Assembly (NCBI GenBank): GCA_026168455.1
Contig: CM047426.1
Coordinates: 39,118,175-39,182,174, forward strand
Direction of reading: 5' to 3'
Length of the DNA stretch: 64,000 nucleotides
Origin: Theocolax elegans
Lineage: Eukaryota > Arthropoda > Insecta > Hymenoptera > Cerocephalidae
Within the stretch, counting starts at the first letter, position 1; each line of letters begins with the position of its first letter. This document shows positions 11,958 to 22,211 of the stretch, piece after piece. A program made the position numbers and the translations under genes. The notes beneath the pieces were generated by a model, which was not told the DNA's origin, searched no databases, and was given only the letters and a program-made list of their open reading frames with translations.

Positions 11958-12058
11958 TGTCCGGATTTTTGGACCAGGTTTTTTTTTTGTACCTGTGTAG
12001 CCACTTCCCATCCCAAATTCGTCAGGGATGCAGAAACCACATCACGGGTATGTGGAAT

Positions 12059-12070
12059 CTGGAAGGGGGG
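12059..12070 (+). promoter_or_regulatory. Polypurine tract of element 2
   Basis: The run TGGAAGGGGGG lies directly before the TGTAAC that opens the LTR, the position and composition expected for plus-strand priming. Confidence 0.75.
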
Positions 12071-13118
12071 TGTAACGGTAAGGTACTGTTTACCTCACCG
12101 TTTGACGAATTCGAGCAACACGAGCGAACAGTATCATAATGTTCGCATCGGTTCGAGCCGGCGAGATTCGGCTCGGCTCGGTTCGTCGTGGCTACACGGG
12201 CGGGATCAACTTCGCGCGCGAAAGATTCGCGCACGCACCTCATTAGATAGGTAAGGGGGAGATTCGCGCGCACTGGATAGAGTAATAACCACCTTCTTAC
12301 GTGACAGGTGTGATCCCCCCGCATCCCGTGTTTAGCTTCGCCGTGGTGTGATTTACCGTGCGTTTTGTGTGTGTGTTTCGACTGCAGGCCGATCCTGCAT
12401 TTGCAGTGAGTGGTGCAACACCGTGCATCTGCCTGCAGCCACACAACCCCGGTGCACGGGCGAGCAGACAATCTGTCCGACACCGCAGCGACAGTGAGAG
12501 AGAGAGAAAGCAACCGATCGGCTGGTCGTTGTTTACCAACGACTACCGTAGCGTACAAAGTAAGTGGTACCACTTCACGCGATCGTGTTTTTATTCGCAC
12601 TTAGTAAATAATCGTGTTTCTTTATACCAGTCCCATTGACTGGATATATTATTTTAGTTCGCGATATTTTCTTCCCCTCTCTCTACAAGTCGGCCGTTTA
12701 CCGACTTGTAATAAAAGCGTAGACCTCGGCGACAATCAGATATTTTATTTGTTATTTATCTTTATCTTTATTTCAATAAATTCATATTATTATTTAAATT
12801 CAATCCGGTGTTCGATTAATTGAATTTAACCCACGTACGATTCCTTCCGTAATCCTAAGAGCTCGTATATTTCTGATTGACAAGTGCTCGTCGCGATATC
12901 CCTGTTTCGCGGTCAATTTCAGATTTGAATTTTACCTGGTTGTTATCTGAAACAGTAACTCGGTTTCAGATTAACATTTAACAGATTTGGTAGAACGGAC
13001 AGGTAACCGTCGCCGCATCGCGAGAAAAATATGTTTATTTAAATACGGTAAGTTTAACCGTACCGCTGAGCAGCCGCGATATTAAAATAAACATCCGCGC
13101 GGCAACCAAACTGTTACA
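12071..13118 (+). repeat. 3' LTR of element 2 (about 1,048 bp)
   Basis: Starts TGTAAC right after the polypurine tract and ends GTTACA at 13113-13118, giving 6-bp inverted termini of the TG...CA type. It holds a (CA/TG)-rich stretch, an AATAAA at about 12775, and GC-rich sequence at the left. The 3' limit is chosen by the inverted terminus only, because no second copy is in the window. Confidence 0.7.
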
Positions 13119-14450
13119 GCATATAAGCGGGATCGCCGATAGTGAGATCGAAACGAAGGGTTACGCAAGAGTTTTTTTGTACTGCACTATAAAATCAATG
13201 CTCGGAGAAGAGCCGGCGATGGGAAACATCGACTAGAAAATTTGAGCATTAGAAGGAAGTAATAAATTAAGCCGTTCTTTGGGTAACGTCGCAGTAATAA
13301 AAGGGGGACAGCAAATTCTCCGAATTAACTACGAAGCGATACAGAAAATGCACGGGATTCGATAATTTTTAATTACGCACATCTAACGGCCCAATCGGGT
13401 GCAAGCACAGAAAAATCGAGAACTACTTACACAATTTCCATATAAGGCAAAGTGTAAGACAAGGCAAAGCGTAAGACAAGGACAGATGCATAAAATTTTA
13501 GGGTATATAAAGAGGACCCAGAAGAGACACAGGCACTCCTAATTTTTCATCTAAAGCTTTCGCAAGGCGAAGCTCTGCTAGTCAACTCTTTGATTTTTAT
13601 CCGAGGGCGTGGCTCTGCTACTCGGACTTTAAAGTAATACGCATTAAAAATCACGAGAGATCTTGTATTCGGGGATCGAGACGTATCATTGACATCTACG
13701 AGCCATAGTCAAGGAACTACGACTTCGACATCTGGACATCATCGGGCTCCAACAGCATACACATCTAACGTCGACGCCCGCAGGTCTAGCAGGACATTAT
13801 CCGGCAATTTGACACCGCTATCCACGTTCAAGGCGGACCTTCGTTCCTCACCGAATACACACATATACATATATATATACATATATATATCTATATATTT
13901 GGGTACTTAAGGTATATTCTTTTCGGCTATCTATACGCTTGCATTATTCGTAAAGGCAAACCTGATATTTTATGTTATTTCGATTGCTGAACCAACCGTT
14001 TTCTTTTAAAACAATTATTATTAGATATTACAATTTATTTATAATAATTATTCGTTGCATTGCATTTGATTTGAAATATTCACGGTTTGAATTGCAATTT
14101 ATTAACTATAATTCATGTTTTAAACGACAACAATTTTTTTATTTAATCTGCATTTATTTATAATGATTCTTATTTCAATTATTAATTATTAATGTTTATA
14201 TTAAAATAACCTTGCGAATATTTTATTCTGTAATGTGTTACCGTGTTCGCCGCACACTTGTTTATTTAATCAAAATTAAGATCTTTATTTGACTTAAATA
14301 AATTTATGCAATTGTAAATAAAATAGTGTGAATTTATGTATTTTTGCCCATTAAAAAGCTGTAATATTTTAGTTGCACGTGATCATTTAAAGGAAAACAG
14401 CATATTATATTTAATTAAAAAATGCATGATTAATACGAAATAAAACATAT
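13119..14450 (+). other. Possible LTR or promoter fragment, then AT-rich DNA
   Basis: GTATATAAAG at 13503-13512 is a strong TATA box, followed about 30 bp later by GACACAGGCACTCC, a plausible start site. The flanks (GAAGCTCTGCTAG, GTGGCTCTGCTAC) look like the R/U5 portion of another retroelement LTR, but no partner was found. From 13860 the sequence is a TATA/CATA microsatellite and then AT-rich DNA with no gene. Confidence 0.35.
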
Positions 14451-14532
14451 ATTATTTTATTTATCCCACATTATATCCTGCACCTCTACTCTCAAAATAA
14501 CTTCGCTCGCTACTCCCGGAGACGTAAGGCTA

Positions 14533-14619
14533 GTCCTAGTCAAACAAGAGCGAAAGGAACGCGAATGGTTTATTAACCATTTGCCTTCTTGTAATATTTT
14601 TATAGTGATTGGTGCAAGT
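14533..14619 (+). repeat. Dispersed repeat, copy 1 (second copy at 25402-25490)
   Basis: The phrase TGGTTTATTAACCATTTGCC and its flanks recur almost unchanged at 25437, including GAGCGAAAGGAAC... and ...GTGATTGGTGCAAG. The TGGTT...AACCA core is itself a palindrome. Copy 2 lies just outside the piggyBac element, so piggyBac inserted next to or into this repeat. Confidence 0.7.
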
Positions 14620-14632
14620 CTGGACGTGACAC

Positions 14633-14827
14633 CCCCCTGCACCGAAAATCTATTCACCCCAAATATGTTGTCCAACGTTTCAAGCTCTTGGAGTGGGGAG
14701 GCCTTTTTTGAGGGTATAATATCGGTGTGGAATAGTTTTTCATTTCAGTCCCTGATGAAGAGCAGCAGCGAGCTCGAAACGTCGGACAACATATTTGGGT
14801 TGAGTAGATTTTTGGTGCAGGGGGGCA
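14633..14827 (+). repeat. Inverted repeat, about 55-bp arms, Penelope-like fragment
   Basis: CCCCTGCACCGAAAATCTA... at 14633-14690 is mirrored by ...TAGATTTTTGGTGCAGGGG at 14771-14826, with AACATATTTGGG and its complement inside. The right arm contains CTGATGA...CGAAAC, the hammerhead core that ends many Penelope-like elements (PLE), so this may be the terminal repeat of a PLE that has lost its ORF. Confidence 0.6.
14748..14787 (+). ncRNA. Hammerhead-ribozyme-like core (Penelope type)
   Basis: Stem I GTCC (14748-14751) pairs with GGAC (14784-14787). CTGATGA follows at 14752-14758, stem II is GAGC/GCTC with one extra A, GAAA lies at 14776-14779, stem III is the minimal palindrome ACGT, and the cleavage triplet GTC lies at 14781-14783. 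The closing pair of stem II (10.1/11.1) is mismatched, so activity is uncertain. Short stem III is known in PLE hammerheads. Confidence 0.5.
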
Positions 14828-14979
14828 GTCAGATTGCTTTATTAATAATTTGTTTTATTTTTCAGTTAGAGTTTTTAATTTTTTATTTTTTATTTTTATT
14901 TTTATAGATTCTTCGGGGGAGATTATAAGTAGGGGCAATCTGACTGCCCATATATTTAATTTTTTTTTGGCTGTAAGAC

Positions 14980-16259
14980 CGATAAAAATATTAATTAATT
15001 TAGTTATACTATAGTTGACATAAGTAATATTTTATTAAGCACATTCCTGTCCATTCGGATTTTTCAAATACGTTAATTAGTTGTATATACGTACAATAAT
15101 AAGCAACTTAACCTATAATTAAGATCAGGTATCACCTCGAAAAATTCCATAAAGTTTACTATACTGCAAAGTAATTTTAGATAGAATGCTATAACCATTT
15201 ATTGAAAGTCATATATTAATAATTGGTGCAAGTGTGCATAAGTAATTTATTAGAATATTTCACTATAAAGTGACATAATGAATTTATTACATAACAATCA
15301 ATAAACGAATTACTTAAATGTATTCAATAATATATAACCTATAAAGACAAAAAAAAAGAATTGAAAAAGAAATCTTTTTCAATAATTTATGGCCTTCATA
15401 TGGCGTACTTTAATTAAAAGAATATAGTTTTTAATTTTTTGTTAATTCAAAAAGACTACTTTATAAATACTTATAACTATTTATAAAGAATGTTTTTATA
15501 AAGAATATTTATAAAAATTTAACAATAATACTTTTTAAATACTTATATTGTATACATAGAATAATTTTCATTTAATCAATAATTTTATATATATATTATT
15601 CAAATTTTGGATCATAAAGAATACTTTACAGATACTTATTTAATACTTATAGAATTATTTATCGCGGACATTCGTTAATTCTTTAAGAATTCTTTTTTTC
15701 AAACTACGAACGTGAATCCGTGCAAATATGTTCATCATGTCACTACAAAATAATTATAATTCAATATTAAGAGCGCAACACGCACTAATAAACCTCACAA
15801 CGAAAATGTAACAAATATTAATTGTAAAATTTGTAATAATCTTATACCATTTGAATTCAAAGAGATACTATGTTTACAACACAACGATCATTTTTATAAT
15901 CTAACTAACAATTTTCTAACAGTAAAGGCATACGCAGCAGTAACTCCGAATCAAGTAATATTTCTAACAACCCAGGCACTCCAAGCACTGAATCTGTAAG
16001 TGCATTTAAATATGAACAAATATAACCATCAAAAAATTAATCGATGAACTATACAACCCCGACTCAACAAACGAAAATCAACAATGGCTTAAGTATTTTA
16101 TAGAATGGATATAAAATTAATGTCTTTCAGCACTATTTTCGCAACCCTTCAACTAATTCAACGAGTATGTACTAATTACGGATTTCAAGAAATTTTTAAA
16201 AATCCAGGAATAGCCTACTTGAAGGTTAAAGATTTTTAATCGTCAAATAACATGTTAGT
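14980..16259. other. AT-rich stretch with no recognised gene
   Basis: Homopolymer-rich DNA. Its 3' part may be decayed upstream sequence of the env remnant, but no motif is readable. Confidence 0.4.
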
Positions 16260-17211
16260 TTAATAACTTCTATGAATTTGCAACATGATATCATATCTCA
16301 CGCAGAAATTCTCCTAACAATAGAAGCATTGAGTAATACTAGTCATAAATTACCGTTTCGAAATATCGATAATAAAATTAAAATCTCTTCGTTACTAATC
16401 AAAGTACATGAATAAGATACTACTCGCAGACAAGTCATCAATTTATACATAGACTACAAACAAGATTTTTTTCCATCTACAAGTTTTATTTATAACAACT
16501 TCGATATAACATTAACCGAAATGAAAAACATGAGGAAATAGCTCTTAGATTTTGACGTCAATCACAACAAAAATGTATTCTATTTCGAAAATAACATACA
16601 CAGAAAAAGTAAAAATTTACACGACCCTTATAAATTTACGATGACTAAACTAACATCATTCCCATTATCGGAATTATAAGCGACATCGCCAATGAGCTCA
16701 AAAAAGGATTGTTATTATAAGATGACGTATACAGTTCTACAATTAATATGCTGAAGGAAAACTATTTATGAAAATTTAAAACTTTTATTTAAATTTAATA
16801 CCTGATTAAATCCACATAACATCTTTAAAACAAATAAGCGATTGTAACACAAAAATTAATGGTTCAGAAATGATTATTGAGTCTATTATACTGTTAACCG
16901 ATTCTAATATTTTTCAAACTTATAAAATGATACCTTTCTCCACTTTCCAATTGAATAAAAAATTTAATAATATTGCTGCGTTCATACAGCCTAAACATGA
17001 TTACATAGCTATCAGTAAAGAACCTACCAAACATTTCTTTTTAGACCAACTTGATTTATTGCAATATGCAAGTCAACCAACTTACGCTTCCACTTTTCAA
17101 ATTTCAGTAAACTGAGACTTAACTATTCTTGTGAATCAACAATTTTTTCAAATATACAAAATGTAAATGTATATTCAATTAACATCCGATAAGAAATACT
17201 TTAGAATAAAC
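16260..17211 (+). pseudogene. env: Errantivirus-type envelope protein remnant, 5' part
   Basis: The best open stretch (16870-17115) has the pattern of insect errantivirus/F-like Env ectodomains: a T-Y-K-M-I-P-F start followed by F-I-Q-P-K-H-D-Y-I-A-I. Upstream, frames broken by several stops carry isolated helical pieces. The reading is interrupted at 17215 by a solo LTR and resumes at 18244. Such Env proteins mediate membrane fusion in insect endogenous retroviruses; this copy is multiply broken and is described only as a relic. Family assignment is from motif resemblance. Confidence 0.45.
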
Positions 17212-17215
17212 ACGC

Positions 17216-18243
17216 TGTGACGGAAATCGTCACACAATCTATTCACGACGAATAGAGTATTTAAATTGTCGAATTGTAAGTCGTCGGAGCCTTTCGTATG
17301 TCAAGGCCAACCGACGACATTTGTTTACGTCGATCAAGTATACAATTACGCGCGCAATAGTACGTAGGGATGAGAGCGCGAGAGTGTGTGTGTGTGTTCC
17401 CACTCTCATCCCTTTTTCGAAAATTAGGCGATTGCCTAATTAGTATGTCCCGATCCGCCGATCGAGGCGGACAAAATCTTTCCGGTGCCGAATATAGTGT
17501 TTACGGCTAATAAGGCGCGTGAGGCGCAACAAAGCCATCGGTTACCCGGAACATCCTCGTGAGTGAGCCGCGAGTGACTTGGTGAGTGTGAGCAAGGACG
17601 GGAAGTGTTGTGTGAGTGCGGACGCGGTTCGCGAGGCACTCGCCGCGGCACAGGGCCGCCTTCCACCACCGCAGCCGACGTCGTCCTCCGTTGCCCAGGA
17701 GGACACAGGGACAAGGATCGGCTGGGCCATCCACGGGGCGCACCCCGGTAAGTCCTCTTGTATTACCGCGCGTTCCCCCCTTTCCCCGAGTGTATGTGTG
17801 TGAGTACATCGGGAGTGTATTCGGGTACGCCGGTACCCGAATAGCGGAGTTCAGGAAGGAGTCAACCGCAGGCGAGGATCTCGATCCGGTTGACTCCCGG
17901 ACTTCCGCCCGCGCGAAAGAACATTGTCGCGGCACGAGGCCTGGATGGCCAATTGTTAATCAAATTAAAATAAATGCTCTTTGATTTTTTATTTAATTAA
18001 CTGTGTTTTCTTTTATTCTCCCCGCTCCCGCCGACATTTTAATAATTTACACATCGTGTCGAGGCAAGGAGGATCGCCCGAATCCTCCATACCGTACGTC
18101 CCAGCGAACTCGCGTTCCTGGCGACAGCCGCAGTTCGGATAAATAAATTAATTGTGTGCGCGGTATTGGGCAACGCGGCCCAACGGTTAATTTTAATTAT
18201 TAATAATAATTAATTATACCGGGTTCGCGAATACCACGTCACA
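17216..18243 (+). repeat. Solo LTR (1,028 bp) with 4-bp target site duplication
   Basis: Begins TGTGACGG and ends ACGTCACA, flanked on both sides by ACGC (17212-17215 and 18244-18247). Much higher GC than the surroundings. The TG...CA ends and 4-bp duplication fit a gypsy-type LTR. It has the same architecture and size as the 3' LTR of element 2 but is not an obvious copy of it. A polyadenylation AATAAA lies at about 17970 (AAATAAATG). The internal region was lost by LTR-LTR recombination. Open frames inside it are chance. Confidence 0.9.
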
Positions 18244-18247
18244 ACGC

Positions 18248-18642
18248 CTAATCCATCTATATGGTTCTTGTCAGTAAAAAATAACAACAAAATAACTAAT
18301 AAAATAACTAATAGAATGATTATTTTACCCAAAAGTTGTTTTATCCAAACGAATAACAAATTATATCAAGGATCAGAATTCGAACATGAAAACAATGTAT
18401 CAATAATACCATACGCATCACTCAACATTTGTAAAATATACCAAATGACTGTATTTGATAATTTACTACAAAATAAATTAAACCATACATACCTTACTAA
18501 AACTAAAATATACATTATTATATGCGTAATATATTTAAGCCTAACCATTTTCTTAAGTATAAGCGTCAACATCATTATTTTAAATTTTGTAAAGTTTGAA
18601 AATATTCGAGTCAACTTCATTAGAATAAAGAAAATCGATTAA
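18248..18642 (+). pseudogene. env: Errantivirus-type envelope remnant, 3' part with transmembrane segment
   Basis: Continues the env-like reading after the solo LTR. It shows an I-I-L-P-K-S-C-F-I-Q-T motif resembling the gC-x-I-x-T strand of errantivirus Env stems. A hydrophobic run of about 27 residues (IYIIICVIYLSLTIFL...) then fits a C-terminal transmembrane anchor, and a short basic tail follows. The position relative to 16260-17211 and the shared family features suggest one gene cut by the LTR. Inferred, moderate confidence. Confidence 0.45.
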
Positions 18643-19702
18643 AACGATTAATATTAGTATCTATTTTGTAACGAATACAACCATCCATAGCATTACCATA
18701 ATTTCTTTAATCAGTAAATAAACGAAATTTATATGTGACTTATTCTGTACAGTGAGTAAAAAATGCATTGCGACGGTCCCGTTTGGCCTCATTAAATATA
18801 AAAATGAAATTAACGTAAATAATTTTACTTTCATTAATTCACCAGTCAGTGCAGGGTGGAGATATGCTCCCATCCAGCAACAGACCAGTGAATAAGCATT
18901 TCATCTTATGCTAATGATATTGATTAATAGAGTTCTTTAGTCTCTAATTAATTTAGATATAAGTGTATCTTTTATTATCATAACAATATTCAATTCAGCA
19001 ACGTAGATTCAGGAGGAAGTAAATTCTTCTTTCACACATTACTACGAGAATCTCACAATCTTGATGATCCAAGTCTTTAAAATCTCAAGTTGCATTCAGT
19101 GACGTAGGTCGAGGAGAAACCAAATTCTCCCGTTATGCGTCACCTTAAGAATAAACTCGCGATGGAACTTGATAATAGAAACCTAAACGTGTTTGAATTA
19201 TCTAAGAATGTCTTTACATTTTAAAATAAGATAATATAATAATTAAGAAGAAGGATCTGGATAAATAATAAAAAAATATAATATAATTTATTAATAGAGA
19301 TAAAAAATAGTTCCTACATTTTCTGACATTGTACGCGTCCGGCGAGCGAAAGAGTTGAACATTATAAATTGTACTTATACTTATGAGGCAGCGAGAGAAC
19401 AGCTAGGTTTCTGGTGGTTCGGATCCCACCTTAAACTGTAGGGCCAGTTGTGTTGCACATGAATTTCCTTTCTTAGCAATAAGTAAAGGGGGTACAAGTA
19501 CAACACGACTATAGGGAAAAAAATAAAAATAAAGTCCTAAATGGCATTACGTTTGAATGGTGGCAAACCGGATTCAAGTGTGAATCCATAGCCAATTTAA
19601 AGAAATAGAATAGAACAGCTAGGTTTATTAGAGTTGGCAATGGTGGGGGAAATTCTCACGTTTTGGCAGTTTATTTATAATAATTACACAGGTCAACATG
19701 GT
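18643..19702. other. Non-coding; possible tRNA-like arm
   Basis: Mostly AT-rich. GGTGGTTCGGATCCCACC at about 19411-19428 folds into a 5-bp stem with 7-nt loop like a tRNA T arm with a B-box, but no matching A-box or acceptor stem was found. Two related phrases around 19000 and 19095 (TTCAG..ACGTAG) hint at a degenerate direct repeat. Confidence 0.3.
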
Positions 19703-20854
19703 TTTGTTCTAAGAAAGTGAACAGTCATTTCCAAAGAAATTTTTTATGTAGAATCCGAATCCGGGGTCCAAATTGATCTATCACATCAGGATTTTGAGAT
19801 ATCCTAATCTAAAAGTGCAAAAATCGCAATTTTTGGATATATTTGAGGTTATGTAGCATCATCATATTCTTTTTTCTCAAAAAGCAACCAATGGCATCTT
19901 AACGTGTAAGTCTTGTTCTTTCAAATGCAGTTGAGTTTGCTCAAATAGCTTATTTCTGCATTGAAATATTTCATTTTGAATTTTTCGAGTTTCGTCAATT
20001 TCGTTATTCTCAAAATTCACATTATTCTATAGTCTTTGACGTCCAAATTCAACACTTATGTTCAATTTTTACTTTTGGCATTTGTATCACGTTTTTTTAC
20101 GACAATAGATTCTTTAAAATTCAAATTTAGTGTGCTGCATCAACTTTTACGACCCAAACCTAAACCCTAAGTACTTTGAAGGGGGCGACTTTAAAGGAGC
20201 AATTTTCACACCCTTTTCACTCCGTTCAAAGTATTAAGGGATCAGTTTAGGTGCTGAAACTTAGAGTACATCGTCTCCTTACTCTTAAAAGTCCATTTAT
20301 ATTTAACTACGCCAAAAAGTATGTGGAAAGTCAAAAAGTGAAATACTTTTCGATCAATTTCAGCATTTTTCGCTTTCTTGAAAGTATTTAGGGTTTAGGT
20401 TTGGGTCGTAAAAGTTGATGCAGCACACTAAATTTGAATTTTAAAGAATCTATTGTCGTAAAAAAACGTGATACAAATGCCAAAAGTAAAAATTGAACAT
20501 AAGTGTTGAATTTGGACGTCAAAGACTATAGAATAATGTGAATTTTGAGAATAACGAAATTGACGAAACTCGAAAAATTCAAAATGAAATATTTCAATGC
20601 AGAAATAAGCTATTTGAGCAAACTCAACTGCATTTGAAAGAACAAGACTTACATGTTAAGGTACTATTGGTTGCTTTTTGAGAAAAAAGAATATGACGAT
20701 GCTACATAACCTCAAATATAACCAAAAATTGCGATTTTTGCACTTTTAGATTAGGATATCTCAAAATGCTGACGTGATAGAGCGATTCGGACCCCGGATT
20801 CGGATTCTACATAAAAAATTACTTTGGAAATGATTGTTCACTTTCTTAGAACAA
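19703..20854. mobile_element. Foldback element with about 475-bp inverted repeats
   Basis: The arm at 19703-20181 (TTGTTCTAAGAAAGTG...) is mirrored at 20378-20854 (...CACTTTCTTAGAACAA), about 95 percent alike by eye, around a 196-bp spacer. There is no ORF. It is a non-autonomous DNA element of the long-TIR or foldback type. No clear target duplication was found. Confidence 0.8.
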
Positions 20855-20880
20855 TTCAAACATCTTTTTTTGCAGACCTG

Positions 20881-20987
20881 CCCAGTCAGCACAAAACGTC
20901 TTAAAGACGTTTATAGACGTTTTTAAAACGCTTAAAACGCTTAATAACGTTTTAAAAACGTCTCCGAGACGGACAGTGCTACCTGGG
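20881..20987. mobile_element. Small MITE (107 bp) with imperfect CCCAG ends
   Basis: Starts CCCAGTCAGCAC and ends GTGCTACCTGGG, an inverted pair with two differences. The interior is a run of degenerate AAACGTC/GACGTTT and AAAACGCTT motifs that can fold on itself. It lies 26 bp beyond the foldback element. Confidence 0.6.
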
Positions 20988-21276
20988 TGTGTTATTAATT
21001 GAACTGCAATTTATTTTGAACAGTAATTATTGTAATAAAATAATATTACATATATTATATTCGCTAAACAAGATAATTTGTTAATGTGATTACCGTGCAA
21101 TTGTTTATATTCTTAATATTAAAATTGATTATGAACTTAAATGAAAAATTTATTTATATACATTCATTTAAAAAAAGATTATTTATTTATGTTAACAAAT
21201 TTATTTGAGTATTACACGGATAGGTCAATAAATAATTTAATTGACTAAAATCATTTGTAAAAATTAATTTAAATAA
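20988..21276. other. AT-rich DNA, left flank of piggyBac
   Basis: No gene. Resembles loosely the sequence around 14090-14340 (TACCGTG...TTGTTTAT, TTAAATGAAAAATTTAT), so both may be old copies of one repeat. Confidence 0.3.
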
Positions 21277-21280
21277 TTAA

Positions 21281-22013
21281 CCCATTAATGCCCAAATAAC
21301 GTAAAATTTTACTTTGACTTTGAGCTTCTAAATTTTAATGAAGCTGTAAGTATTTCTTATTCAGACAAGTATTTTCTTGTGTATTTTGATCCGCTCTACA
21401 CGATAGGCCTACTCAAAAAGCTGTAAAAAAATTATTTATATTGTTTTTTTACACATTTACATAAAAAAATACGATTTTTTTCTGATTTTTTTTTACAAAC
21501 GTCCCATTTCAGTTGGATCAATTTTTTTTTTTATTGTTATAACCATGCAAATAGAGTTATTAGATGTTATTCTTTCAAAGTATGCACAAGGATTTTATTA
21601 AAAAATTTTTTTTTGCAATGGCGGGCTGTTAAAATGAATAATACAAAAAAATCATCGATAAGACAGGTGTTATAACAGTTCTTTTTAGTTCTCCAAGTTC
21701 TGAAATATTTATACATTGATGAAAACGTATTCTCGGGGGTTTTTGGGGTCGCTGATTACAAATCTGATATTAGATTTTCAAAATTCAAAATGGCGAATCC
21801 AATATGACGGAAAATTTTTGGTAAACTTGCTTTTTTTTCTCGAAAATTTATTGTAACGGTTATGAAAAAGTATACTCGGGGGTTTTCGAAGTCGCTGATT
21901 ACAAATCTGATATCAGATTTTCAAAATTCAAAATGTCGAATCCAATATGGCGGATTTTATTTGATAAATTTATCATTTTTCTTGAAAACTGACGTAGATC
22001 AGTGTCGAGATGT
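21281..22013. repeat. piggyBac left terminal inverted repeat (733 bp)
   Basis: Mirror of 24656-25388 with no net length difference. Very long compared with the 13-bp ends of the original piggyBac; it includes poly-T runs and the GATATTAGATTTTCAAAATT / GATATCAGATTTTC internal direct pair. Confidence 0.9.
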
Positions 22014-22211
22014 ATCATCTTCTGCCATTGTAAAAATGTTGCCCAATTCTCACCGCGGGGAGGTAGATGATCACCGAGAATCTTTTTTTTTTCTTTTTTT
22101 TCTTTTTTTTTCTTTTTTTTTATTTTTTTTTATTTTTTTTATGATTTTTATTTTTTAATTTTTTTGTTTCAAGTTTCTTTGGATGAATTATAGTTTTATA
22201 TTTACTATTAT

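Larger units (their letters stand above)
6557..13118 (+). mobile_element. Ty3/gypsy LTR retrotransposon, near-complete internal region with 3' LTR (element 2)
   Basis: Order: gag (6557-8380), -1 frameshift signal (8356-8400), pol with protease, RT, RNase H and integrase (8362-11957), polypurine tract (12059-12070), 3' LTR (12071-13118). GC content is clearly higher than in the surroundings, typical of a younger insertion. Only three lesions are seen in pol: stops at 9154-9156 and 10078-10080, and a small deletion with frameshift near 11060. The four bases after the 3' LTR are GCAT, the expected target duplication, but no 5' LTR partner was found in the window. Confidence 0.85.

Noticed and set aside
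17436..17984. Overlapping ORFs on both strands in the solo LTR
   Set aside because: They are chance frames in GC-rich LTR sequence, with no domain.
20155..20172. Telomere-like CCTAAACCCTAAG
   Set aside because: Single non-tandem occurrence inside a foldback arm, mirrored in the other arm.
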